Assembly (NCBI GenBank): GCA_955652345.1
Contig: CATPBV010000134.1
Location: forward strand, 1 to 17,663
Direction of reading: 5' to 3'
Length of the DNA stretch: 17,663 bases
Origin: an uncultured Solirubrobacteraceae bacterium
GTDB lineage: Bacteria; Actinomycetota; Thermoleophilia; Solirubrobacterales; Solirubrobacteraceae
In this document: piece by piece, positions 5,851 through 12,768 of the stretch
Layout of the letters: every line of letters begins with the position of its first letter
Numbering within the stretch: the stretch's first letter is position 1
The notes under the pieces: model-generated
Told to the model about the DNA's origin: nothing
What the model saw: the letters and a program-made list of their open reading frames with translations, nothing else
Databases searched by the model: none
Made by a program: the position numbers and the translations under genes

Positions 5851-7901
5851 GCCCGGATCGGCGCCCTCGCTTCGGCGCCATACGCGGCCGCCAGCGCCTG
5901 CGCCAGCAGCGCGTTCTCGGGCGCCTCCAGGCGTTGATCTTCGTCGACGATCCGCTCGGCGTGTGCCCGCGCTCGCTCGAGCAGCTCGCCGTCGCGGGGA
6001 AGCTCGGCGACCCGGAACTGCGCGAGCCCGTGCTGTCGGGTCCCGACGAGCTCTCCCTCGCCTCGCAGCCGGAGATCGATCTCCGCGAGCGCAAAGCCGT
6101 CCGCATGCGCCGCAAGCGCACGCAGCCGCGAGGAATCCTTGGGCCCGAAAAGCAGGCACAACGATCGATGCGCACCGCGACCGATGCGTCCCCGGAGCTG
6201 GTGAAGCTGCGAGATCCCATAGCGGTCGGCGTCCTCCACCAGCATCACCGTGGCGTTCGGGACGTCGATGCCGACCTCGATCACCGACGTTGCGACGAGC
6301 ACCTGGGCAGCGCCGGCGGCGAACGCCGCCATCGCGCCCTGCTTGGCGGCGGGGGCCAGCTGGCCGTGGAGCAGCGCCACCTCGAAACCCCGCAGCTCAC
6401 CCGCCCGCAGCCGCTCCGCCTCAACCGTGGCCGCGCGCGCTTGCAGCGCCTCGGACTCCTCGATCAGCGGGCACACCACGAACGCCTGGCGCCCGGCCCG
6501 CAGCTCCTCGCGGATCCGGTCGTACGCACGTGCGCGCTCACGCTCGGTCGAGCAGACGAACGTCTGCACGGGCTTGCGCCCTCGGGGAAGCTCGCGCAGC
6601 AGGGTGAAGTCGAGGTCTCCATATCCCGCGAGCGCAAGGGTCCGCGGAATCGGGGTTGCGGTCATGTGCAGGATGTGAGGGGTCTGGTGTGGTGGGCCCT
6701 TGGCGTCGAGCGCCGCACGCTGGCGCACCCCGAACCGGTGCTGCTCGTCGACGACCGCCACCGCGAGACGCGCGAACGAGACGGGCTCCTCGATCAGGGC
6801 GTGGGTCCCGACGATCAGCGACAGCTCGCCGCTCGAGAGCTTGCCGAGCAGATCCCTCCGCCGGGCTACAGGAGTCGAGCCAGTCAGCAGACCGGCCGAG
6901 ACCACCTCGCCTCCCGTCAACGACTGAATCGTCGCGAAGTGCTGCTCTGCGAGCGTCTCGGTCGGTGCCATCAGCGCGCCCTGGAAGCCGTGCTCGACGG
7001 CTCGCAGCAGCGCATAGAGAGCGACGACCGTCTTGCCCGAGCCCACCTCACCCATCAGCAGCCGCTGCATCGGAAGCGAGCTCGCGAGATCGCGGTCGAT
7101 CGCTTCGAGCGCGCGCTGCTGATCGCCGGTCAGCGAGAACGGAAGCAGGTCCCGCAGCCACCGCTCCGTCAGCTCCCGCTCGCCGTCGAGGACAGGGGCG
7201 GTGGCGTTCTCATGCCGCGTCCGGCGGCGGCGGAGCAGCGCCAGCTGCGCGAGCAACAGCTCGTCGAAGGCCAGCCGACGGCGACCTCCGTCGAGATCGT
7301 GCTCGGCCTGCGGGAAGTGGGAAGCCGACACGGCGGCCGGCCTGTCCGGCAGTCGCTCGCTCACGCGGACGGACGAGGGCAGCGGCTCGACCACGTCGCT
7401 GACCGCGCTCGCGTGCCTGCGAACAAGCGCGAGGATCTGGGTAGAGGACAGCCCCTCGGTCGCCGGGTAATGGGCTACCGCATCGGCGCCCGCCAGGGGC
7501 TCGGAGGTCGTCGCATGCCCTTGCACCCGGAAGCCGTTACGCGCCTCGAACTTGCCGTGAAGCACGAGTCGGGTCCCGCGCGGGTAGCGCTGCACGAGCC
7601 ACGGCTGGTTGAAGAACGTGACCTTCATCGGACCCGTCTCGTCCGCAACCGTCGCCTCGACGAGCGGGCGCATCCCCCGCCGGCGCACAGACCGCGAGGC
7701 GATGCTCCTGACCTCGACGACGACGGTGGCATTCTCGCCCGGGCGCAGATCCGCGACGGTCCTGGCCTCCCGCCGGTCGCGCGGCAGGTGCTCGAGCAGA
7801 TCCCCAATACTCAGAAGCCCGAGCGACGTAGTGGCCTGCTGGGCCTTCTGCCCCTCGACCTTCAGCGGCTCAGCGAGCCGCGACGGCCGCGGATAACGCA
7901 C
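5847..7901 (-). CDS. recG: ATP-dependent DNA helicase RecG
   Basis: RecG is a superfamily 2 helicase that reverses stalled forks and processes recombination intermediates. From the chosen start the protein has 684 residues. An N-terminal wedge/OB part (about 40-150) is followed by the helicase core with Walker A GEVGSGKT (284-291), motif II DEQH (385-388), TATPIPRT (414-421) and QLRGRIGRG (568-576). I chose GTG at 7899-7901 because GGAGG lies 5 bases upstream (7907-7911 on the minus strand). It gives the short N-terminus expected before the LxVEGQK...LGLLSIGDLLEHLP block. An ATG at 7964 in the same frame would add 21 residues but has no ribosome binding site. Its stop overlaps the rsmD start. 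Confidence 0.95.
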   Translation of the reverse strand: MRYPRPSRLAEPLKVEGQKAQQATTSLGLLSIGDLLEHLPRDRREARTVADLRPGENATVVVEVRSIASRSVRRRGMRPLVEATVADETGPMKVTFFNQPWLVQRYPRGTRLVLHGKFEARNGFRVQGHATTSEPLAGADAVAHYPATEGLSSTQILALVRRHASAVSDVVEPLPSSVRVSERLPDRPAAVSASHFPQAEHDLDGGRRRLAFDELLLAQLALLRRRRTRHENATAPVLDGERELTERWLRDLLPFSLTGDQQRALEAIDRDLASSLPMQRLLMGEVGSGKTVVALYALLRAVEHGFQGALMAPTETLAEQHFATIQSLTGGEVVSAGLLTGSTPVARRRDLLGKLSSGELSLIVGTHALIEEPVSFARLAVAVVDEQHRFGVRQRAALDAKGPPHQTPHILHMTATPIPRTLALAGYGDLDFTLLRELPRGRKPVQTFVCSTERERARAYDRIREELRAGRQAFVVCPLIEESEALQARAATVEAERLRAGELRGFEVALLHGQLAPAAKQGAMAAFAAGAAQVLVATSVIEVGIDVPNATVMLVEDADRYGISQLHQLRGRIGRGAHRSLCLLFGPKDSSRLRALAAHADGFALAEIDLRLRGEGELVGTRQHGLAQFRVAELPRDGELLERARAHAERIVDEDQRLEAPENALLAQALAAAYGAEARAPIRA

Positions 7902-7906
7902 CGGCG

Positions 7907-7911
7907 CCTCC
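7907..7911 (-). promoter_or_regulatory. Strong ribosome binding site deciding the recG start
   Basis: The minus-strand sequence GGAGG lies exactly 5 bases before the GTG at 7899-7901. Strong Shine-Dalgarno sites are scarce in this window, so this supports the inner GTG over the outer ATG at 7964. Confidence 0.65.
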
Positions 7912-8040
7912 GCCAGCTCATGAGGCGGCAGCCGATGCGAGCTCGCAAATTGGGTTGGAACCATCAGCAGACCGGCTCATGATGGCGCGCCCGCCGGTCG
8001 AGGCCCGGTGACGGCGAGGGGACCCGCCGAAAGCCGACGT

Positions 8041-9684
8041 CTACTCAGCCGAGAGCAGCCACCAGTAGCTCGGCTGCCCCCCGTCGGAGAGCTCAAACTC
8101 GACCTCGCCCGCCGCGAGCGCCTGCACGGTCTCGTCATCGAGCGGCGCCTCGGCGCCGCGCAGGCAAGTGATCAGCTCGGCGTCGTCGGCCAGCTGCTCG
8201 AGAACGGACCGGAGCGCCTCGCGAGGCCGGCCCCAGGCGACGATCTGCTCGTCGATGAACCCGACCGCGTCGCCTTCCCGGAAACGGCCAGAGGCGTCGT
8301 CCCGCGCGGCGGGCGCGACCGCCCCGGTCCGCACTCGCTCCAGCGTCGCCTCCATCGCCTCGGCATTGGCCTGCGCGTCGTGGGCGGGATCGAGGCTGAC
8401 CGCGGCGGCGAGCCCAGCCTGCTGGGAGCGCGAGGGCACGACGTGGACCCGCTTGTCCGAGAGCTCGGCGGCTCGTTCGGCTGCCATCAGGACGTTCGGG
8501 CTGTTGGGGAGCACCACGACCTCCTCGGCCGGGATCGCGTGGATCGCCGCGAGCAGGTCGTAGGTCGAGGGATTGAGGGTCGGTCCGCCGTCGAGCGTGC
8601 GCACGCCGAGGCTCTCGAACAACGAACGCATGCCGTCGCCGGAGGTGACTGCAAGCGCGCCGCAAACGGCCACCACGGGCGCCCCGGCGAGGCGCTCGTC
8701 GCGCCGCCTGACCTGCGCGCGCATGTCGGCTACGTCGAGGTGCGAGATCTCGCCGACGTCCGCGAACAGGGCTGTCGCCGCGTTCGGATCGTCGGTGTGA
8801 ACGTGGACCTTCAGCGTCGACTGATCGCCCACCACCAGCACCGAGTCGCCCAGCCGCTGGAGCGCCACGGCGAACCGGCGCTGCTCGAGGCCGGTGCCGC
8901 TGACCGCGAAGTTGGTGCAATACCGATAGGTGCTCGAGGTGTGCTGCGGGTGGGTCACTCTCGCCGGGGCGTGGTGCTCGAGCGGTGGCGGCTCGCTGCC
9001 ACGAAGCGCGCCCACGATTCCCGAGAGCAGCACCACGAGGGCGTACCCGCCCGCGTCGACCACGCCCGCTTCGCGGAGCACCGGCAGCAGGTCGGGGCCC
9101 CGTTCGACCGAGTCCTCGCCGGCCTGGAGAGCCCGTTCGATCACCTCGGCGATGACCGCGTTCTGCTCCTCGGTCGAGGCCTCGGGCCCGAGGCGGGCGT
9201 CGGACATGTGCGCGAGCTCGGACGCCACCCGCGCCGCCATCTCGCGCACGACCGTGAGGATCGTGCCCTCCGCGGGGTCGCGGACTGAACCGTACGCCTG
9301 GTCCGAGGCCCGAGCGAGCGCGGCGCTGATCAGGACCGGATCGACAAGCTCACCGGGTCGGCTCGCGAGCTCCTCGGCCGCCCCGCGAATCAGCTGCGAG
9401 AGGATCACTCCGGAGTTTCCGCGGGCACCGAGTAGCGCGGCACGCGCCACTGAGGCGACGATCTCCTCCCGCCCGATGTCGTCGAGCGTGTGCCCCTCCG
9501 ATGCGCTCGCCAGGCGATCGAGCTCCTCCTGAACCGCCCGCAGGGTCAACACCATGTTGTCGCCGGTGTCCCCGTCGGCGACGGGGAACACATTCAGATC
9601 GTTGACCTCCTCGCGCCGTGCCTCGAGCGCCGTGAGAGCCGCCTGGATCAGGGCTTGGAAGCGAACTAGGCTTGGGTCGGACAC
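8041..9684 (-). CDS. DAK2-domain fatty acid kinase-like protein (FakA/YloV family)
   Basis: This 547-residue protein has the architecture of FakA. It opens with a DAK2 kinase domain (about 1-200), with the ATP/Mg motif NVFPVADGDTGDNM (31-44) and GARGNSGVILSQ (87-97). A middle domain contains YRYCTNFAVSG and LKVHVHTDDP, and a C-terminal DegV-like region contains VVLPNSPNVLMAAE, VHVVPSRSQQAGLAA and the terminal GGQPSYWWLLSAE. FakA phosphorylates fatty acids held by FakB, giving acyl-phosphate that feeds PlsY/PlsX. No FakB (DegV) gene is in the window, so the substrate here is inferred. The start is GTG at 9682-9684 with no clear Shine-Dalgarno. It lies 39 bases after rpmB, the usual actinobacterial rpmB-DAK2-recG order. 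Confidence 0.92.
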   Translation of the reverse strand: MSDPSLVRFQALIQAALTALEARREEVNDLNVFPVADGDTGDNMVLTLRAVQEELDRLASASEGHTLDDIGREEIVASVARAALLGARGNSGVILSQLIRGAAEELASRPGELVDPVLISAALARASDQAYGSVRDPAEGTILTVVREMAARVASELAHMSDARLGPEASTEEQNAVIAEVIERALQAGEDSVERGPDLLPVLREAGVVDAGGYALVVLLSGIVGALRGSEPPPLEHHAPARVTHPQHTSSTYRYCTNFAVSGTGLEQRRFAVALQRLGDSVLVVGDQSTLKVHVHTDDPNAATALFADVGEISHLDVADMRAQVRRRDERLAGAPVVAVCGALAVTSGDGMRSLFESLGVRTLDGGPTLNPSTYDLLAAIHAIPAEEVVVLPNSPNVLMAAERAAELSDKRVHVVPSRSQQAGLAAAVSLDPAHDAQANAEAMEATLERVRTGAVAPAARDDASGRFREGDAVGFIDEQIVAWGRPREALRSVLEQLADDAELITCLRGAEAPLDDETVQALAAGEVEFELSDGGQPSYWWLLSAE

Positions 9685-9723
9685 CGGCCCGCGCGGTCAG
9701 GGGCTCGCCGGCGCGACCACGAA

Positions 9724-9915
9724 CTACCGTGCCTTGGTGACTTTGCCGGCCTTCAGGCAGCGCGTGCACACGTACGCGCGGCGGGGAGTGCCGCCGTCGT
9801 CGATCCGGACACGCTGGAGGTTCGGCTCGAAGCGACGCCGGGTGGCGACCATCGAGTGGCTGCGGCTATTGCCGAAAGACGGACCTTTGCCGCATACGTG
9901 GCACACCTTGCGCAT
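9724..9915 (-). CDS. rpmB: 50S ribosomal protein L28 (zinc-binding form)
   Basis: This 63-residue L28 has two CxxC pairs, C5/C8 in VCHVCGKGP and C50/C53 in VCTRCLKAGKV. It also has the L28 block NSRSHSMVATRRRFEPNLQ (16-34). It is therefore the C+ form, which coordinates zinc. L28 belongs to the large subunit. A near-perfect -10 box, TATACT, ends 8 bases before the ATG, and no Shine-Dalgarno is present, so the message is probably leaderless or nearly so. It begins the run rpmB-fakA-like-recG-rsmD-coaD. Confidence 0.97.
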   Translation of the reverse strand: MRKVCHVCGKGPSFGNSRSHSMVATRRRFEPNLQRVRIDDGGTPRRAYVCTRCLKAGKVTKAR

Positions 9916-9923
9916 GCCGCGCG

Positions 9924-9929
9924 AGTATA
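9924..9929 (-). promoter_or_regulatory. -10 box of a (nearly) leaderless rpmB promoter
   Basis: On the minus strand the sequence is TATACT, five of six matches to TATAAT, in a very GC-rich neighbourhood. Eight bases separate it from the rpmB ATG, so transcription should start 0-3 bases before the start codon. No good -35 is visible at 16-18 bases upstream. Confidence 0.55.
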
Positions 9930-9984
9930 GCCGCGCCCTCTTGAGCGCCCTCGACCGACCGCGGCCGCTGATCGCGCTATCGGC

Positions 9985-10353
9985 CTACCGACAGACTCCG
10001 AAATCACGTTGAACTGATCTGGGAATGCGCGCGAGCGGACACGTCCACGCACTTCCCTCGAAGGCGACTCGCCAGTGGTTGTGCTTGCCCCGCTTGAAGA
10101 TCGAAACGCCGTTCGCGATCCATTTGATGCAGCTCTTACGCATGCGAAACCGGACCGTCCCGTAGTTGTGATTCGAGGCTGCGAGCCGGACGTTCAGGCA
10201 GGGCGCGGCCGCCGCCGGGTCGCCGAACGCCTTCAGGATCGCCGAGCGCTCGGCTGGAGCTGGTGGGACCGTCTTGCCTGCCGCGCCGAGCGCGGATCCG
10301 GGAAGAATGACTGCAACTGCGGCGATAGCGATCAGGACGCGTCTGCTGGTCAT
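9985..10353 (-). CDS. Small secreted protein with four cysteines, function unknown
   Basis: I do not recognise a named family. The 122-residue protein begins MTSRRVLIAIAAVAVILPGSALGAAG, a clear signal peptide with a probable cut near residues 24-26 (A-L-G-A-A). The mature part of about 97 residues is basic, with four cysteines at 52, 75, 105 and 121 that could form two disulfides. It is rich in aromatic/basic segments such as NYGTVRFRMRKSC and KHNHWRVAFEGSAWTC. The end, ARIPRSVQRDFGVC, resembles small exported proteins I associate loosely with Solirubrobacterales. ATG at 10351-10353 is chosen because GGAGG lies 9 bases upstream. The open frame to 10434 would put 27 unlikely residues before the signal peptide. 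It stands alone, with its own possible promoter. Confidence 0.8.
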   Translation of the reverse strand: MTSRRVLIAIAAVAVILPGSALGAAGKTVPPAPAERSAILKAFGDPAAAAPCLNVRLAASNHNYGTVRFRMRKSCIKWIANGVSIFKRGKHNHWRVAFEGSAWTCPLARIPRSVQRDFGVCR

Positions 10354-10362
10354 CGGCTGGAA

Positions 10363-10367
10363 CCTCC
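10363..10367 (-). promoter_or_regulatory. Strong ribosome binding site of the secreted-protein gene
   Basis: The minus-strand sequence GGAGG sits 9 bases before the ATG at 10351-10353. It fixes the start immediately before the signal peptide. Confidence 0.6.
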
Positions 10368-10405
10368 GTGTTCGGTAGCGACTAGATGCGTCTTGGTTGA
10401 GATCT

Positions 10406-10434
10406 AGAGTGGGGCCTAAAGGTGACGCTGTCAA
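10406..10434 (-). promoter_or_regulatory. Candidate promoter of the secreted-protein gene
   Basis: A perfect TTGACA -35 (minus-strand reading of 10429-10434) overlaps the ribH stop codon. The matching -10 at 17 bases (10406-10411, CACTCT) is poor; TAGATC, a few bases further, is better but spaced too far. The -35 is convincing by sequence alone, the promoter as a whole only moderately. Confidence 0.35.
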
Positions 10435-10895
10435 GGGGCGGCGAGCTGCCGTTTAGCGGCGAGCCCCGCGAGCACGGCCTCCGCCGCAAGCCGGCCGGTG
10501 TCGCGCTTGGAGCCGCCGTGGACCCGGTCGAGCGCCTGCTGCATGTCATCCACGGTCAGCACGCCGAATCCGCAGGGCACCCCGGTTTCGAGCTGCACCT
10601 GCTGGATCCCCCTGGCGGCCTCTGCGCACACGTACTCGTAGTGGTCGGTCTCGCCCCGGATCACCGCGCCCAGGCACACCACGGCCGCGTAGCGCCCGGA
10701 CCCAGCCGCGAGCTTGGCGAGCAGCGGCAGCTCGAACGCTCCGGGCGCCTCGAAGCGATCCAGGTCCACGACGCCAGCTTCGCGCAACGCCTCGCGAGCA
10801 CCCGTCTCGAGCTTCGCAGCGAGGTCGGCGTAGAACGTCGCAACGCACAGCGCCACGCGCGGCGACGCCGAGGCGGCGCGCTCCCCTTCATCCAT
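10431..10895 (-). CDS. ribH: 6,7-dimethyl-8-ribityllumazine synthase
   Basis: Lumazine synthase condenses the ribityl-aminopyrimidine with dihydroxybutanone phosphate, the penultimate step of riboflavin synthesis, usually in a 60-mer or pentamer shell. The 154-residue protein shows FEAPGAFELP (48-57), CLGAVIRGETDHYEYVC (74-90) with the catalytic His85, and CGFGVLTVDDMQQALDR (108-124). The usual phosphate loop is represented by GGSKRDTG (127-134). ATG at 10893-10895 overlaps the ribBA stop by 8 bases (ATGGATGA), so the genes are translationally coupled. The open frame extends upstream to 11006, but that part is ribBA in another frame. Confidence 0.95.
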   Translation of the reverse strand: MDEGERAASASPRVALCVATFYADLAAKLETGAREALREAGVVDLDRFEAPGAFELPLLAKLAAGSGRYAAVVCLGAVIRGETDHYEYVCAEAARGIQQVQLETGVPCGFGVLTVDDMQQALDRVHGGSKRDTGRLAAEAVLAGLAAKRQLAAP

Positions 10896-12186
10896 CGGCA
10901 GAGTCGCGGCGGCGGCGGTCCAGCTCCCGCTCCTCGTGCAGCATCTCCTCGTCGAGCGCCAGGCCCTGATGGTGGAGCCCGTGCCCGAGCCGCTCGCGCT
11001 TGGCACGCAGGTACGCCTCGTTGTGAGGGTTTGGCACCTGCTCGATCGGGATCTGATCCGTGACGGACAGGCCGTAGCCCGCCATCCCGGCGATCTTCTT
11101 CGGGTTGTTGGTGAGGATGCGGATGCTCGACAGGCCGAGGTCGACCAGGATCTGGGCGCCGATGCCGTAGTCGCGCAGGTCGGCGGGCAGGCCGAGCTGA
11201 AGGTTCGCGTCGACCGTGTCGAGCCCCGACTCCTGGAGCTTGTATGCGCGGAGCTTGTTGAGAAGGCCGATCCCGCGACCCTCTTGGCTCAGGTACAGGA
11301 TCACGCCGCGGCCCTCGCTCTCGATCATCGACAGGGCCGCGTCGAGCTGCTCGCCGCAGTCGCAGCGCAGCGAGTGGAACACATCGCCAGTCAGGCATTC
11401 CGAGTGGACGCGGACGAGCACGTCCGGCTCGCCATCCACCTTGCCCTTGATCAGCGCGAGATGGTGCTTGTTGTCGATCAGGGAGCGGTAGCCGATCGCG
11501 AAGAAGTCGCCGAATGCGGTGGGCAGGTTCGTCTCTGCGTCGGCAACGCGCTCGACGAGCTTGTCGTGCTGGCGCCGGTAGGCCACCAGGTCGGCGACCG
11601 TGACCATCTTGAGCCCGTGCCGCTCGCAGTACGGGATCAGGTCGGGCACCCGGGCCATGCTGCCGTCGTCGTTCATGATCTCGCAGATCACGCCTGCCGC
11701 GATCAGGCCGGCAAGCCGCGCGAGATCGACCGCGGCTTCGGTCTGCCCGATGCGCTCCAGCACGCCTCCCGCCCTGGCCTTCAGCGGGAAGACGTGCCCC
11801 GGCTGGACAAGCTCGCGCGGACTGGTCTGCGGGTCGATCGCCACCTGGATGGTGCGCGCGCGATCGGCTGCCGAGATCCCGGTGCTCACCCCCGAGCGGG
11901 CCTCGATCGTCCCCGTGAAAGCCGTGTTGAACGGGGACTCGTTCTTGGCCGCCATCAGGTCGAGCCCAAGCTCGTCGCAGCGCTCCGGCGTCAGCGCCAG
12001 GCAGATCAGGCCGCCGCCCTCCTTGCGCATGAAGTTGATCGCCTCGGGCGTGACGAACTGCGCGGCCATCGTCAGGTCGCCCTCGTTCTCGCGGTTCTCG
12101 TCGTCGCACACGACGACCATCCTGCCCTGGCGGATCTCCTCGATCGCCTCGTCGATCGTCGCGAACGGTGCCTGCACCGAGCTCAT
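10888..12186 (-). CDS. ribBA: Bifunctional 3,4-dihydroxy-2-butanone-4-phosphate synthase / GTP cyclohydrolase II
   Basis: This fused 432-residue enzyme makes both precursors of riboflavin. The RibB half (about 1-205) has VVVCDDENRENEGDL (24-38), with the acidic metal/substrate loop, and GHVFPLKA (130-137). The RibA half (about 206-405) has the zinc cysteines in HSECLTGDVFHSLRCDCG (261-278: C264, C275, C277), QEGRGIGL (301-308) and LTNNPKK. The C-terminal tail is short and charged. ATG at 12184-12186 overlaps the ribE stop as ATGA. The frame stays open to 12735, but that stretch is ribE in another frame. Both halves keep their key residues, so both activities are expected. Confidence 0.96.
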   Translation of the reverse strand: MSSVQAPFATIDEAIEEIRQGRMVVVCDDENRENEGDLTMAAQFVTPEAINFMRKEGGGLICLALTPERCDELGLDLMAAKNESPFNTAFTGTIEARSGVSTGISAADRARTIQVAIDPQTSPRELVQPGHVFPLKARAGGVLERIGQTEAAVDLARLAGLIAAGVICEIMNDDGSMARVPDLIPYCERHGLKMVTVADLVAYRRQHDKLVERVADAETNLPTAFGDFFAIGYRSLIDNKHHLALIKGKVDGEPDVLVRVHSECLTGDVFHSLRCDCGEQLDAALSMIESEGRGVILYLSQEGRGIGLLNKLRAYKLQESGLDTVDANLQLGLPADLRDYGIGAQILVDLGLSSIRILTNNPKKIAGMAGYGLSVTDQIPIEQVPNPHNEAYLRAKRERLGHGLHHQGLALDEEMLHEERELDRRRRDSADG

Positions 12187-12764
12187 GCGCTCAACCGCTC
12201 CACGTACTTGGCCAAGATGTCGACCTCCAGATTCACGGTGTGCCCGATCGTCGCTCTGCCGAGAGTAGTGCGCTCGAGCGTCTCGGGGATCAGGGACACG
12301 GCGAACGACCCCTCGCCGACGGCCACCACCGTTAGCGAGACCCCGTCGACGGCAACCGAGCCCTTGACCACCAGGTATCGCACGATCTCCGCCGGCGCCG
12401 CGATCACCAACCGGCGCGCGAATCCATCCTCCTGCACTGCGGACACCGTCCCGGTCCCGTCGACGTGGCCCTGAACGACGTGGCCGCCAAGGCGATCGAC
12501 AGGTCGTAGCGGGAGCTCGAGGTTGACCTCGTCCCCGGGCTCGACGCCGTGAAGCGTCGAGCGGTCGAGCGTCTCGTTCATCACCTCGGCGGAGAATGCC
12601 CCGCCATCCACCTCGGTCGTGGTCAGGCACACCCCGTTGACGGCGATCGAATCGCCGGATGCGAGCTCGGCTGCGGCGTCGGCGGCGATCTCGAACCGCG
12701 CGCCGTCGGCCGAGCGGTCGATGCGTGTGACGCACCCGAGGCTCGAGATCAGTCCCGTGAACAC
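12183..12764 (-). CDS. ribE: Riboflavin synthase, alpha chain
   Basis: Riboflavin synthase dismutates two lumazine molecules to riboflavin and the aminopyrimidine. The 193-residue protein begins MFTGLISSLGCV, the conserved N-terminus. It consists of two lumazine-binding repeats (about 1-97 and 98-193), marked by AVNGVCLTTTEV and the second copy AVDGVSLTVVAV, with GGHVVQGHVDGTG at the junction. The start is GTG at 12762-12764, only 4 bases after the ribD stop. Its stop overlaps the ribBA start. The full set ribD-ribE-ribBA-ribH is therefore one tight operon. Confidence 0.96.
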   Translation of the reverse strand: MFTGLISSLGCVTRIDRSADGARFEIAADAAAELASGDSIAVNGVCLTTTEVDGGAFSAEVMNETLDRSTLHGVEPGDEVNLELPLRPVDRLGGHVVQGHVDGTGTVSAVQEDGFARRLVIAAPAEIVRYLVVKGSVAVDGVSLTVVAVGEGSFAVSLIPETLERTTLGRATIGHTVNLEVDILAKYVERLSA

Positions 12765-12768
12765 GCCT

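Noticed and set aside
5934..7982. A 682-codon open frame on the plus strand opposite recG
   Set aside because: It mirrors recG codon by codon, has arginine/leucine-rich low-information sequence and no family motif. Long antisense frames are common in very GC-rich genes.
7970..7999. Seven-base inverted repeat (GACCGGC / GCCGGTC) upstream of recG
   Set aside because: Arms are short and GC-rich with a 16-base loop and no T-run. Expected by chance in such DNA, so not called a terminator.
8008..9288. A 426-codon plus-strand frame opposite the DAK2 gene
   Set aside because: Shadow of the FakA-like gene; no recognisable motif and no ribosome binding site.
12187..12735. Upstream extension of the ribBA frame
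   Set aside because: It is ribE in another frame. The ATG at 12184-12186, overlapping the ribE stop, gives the conserved start.
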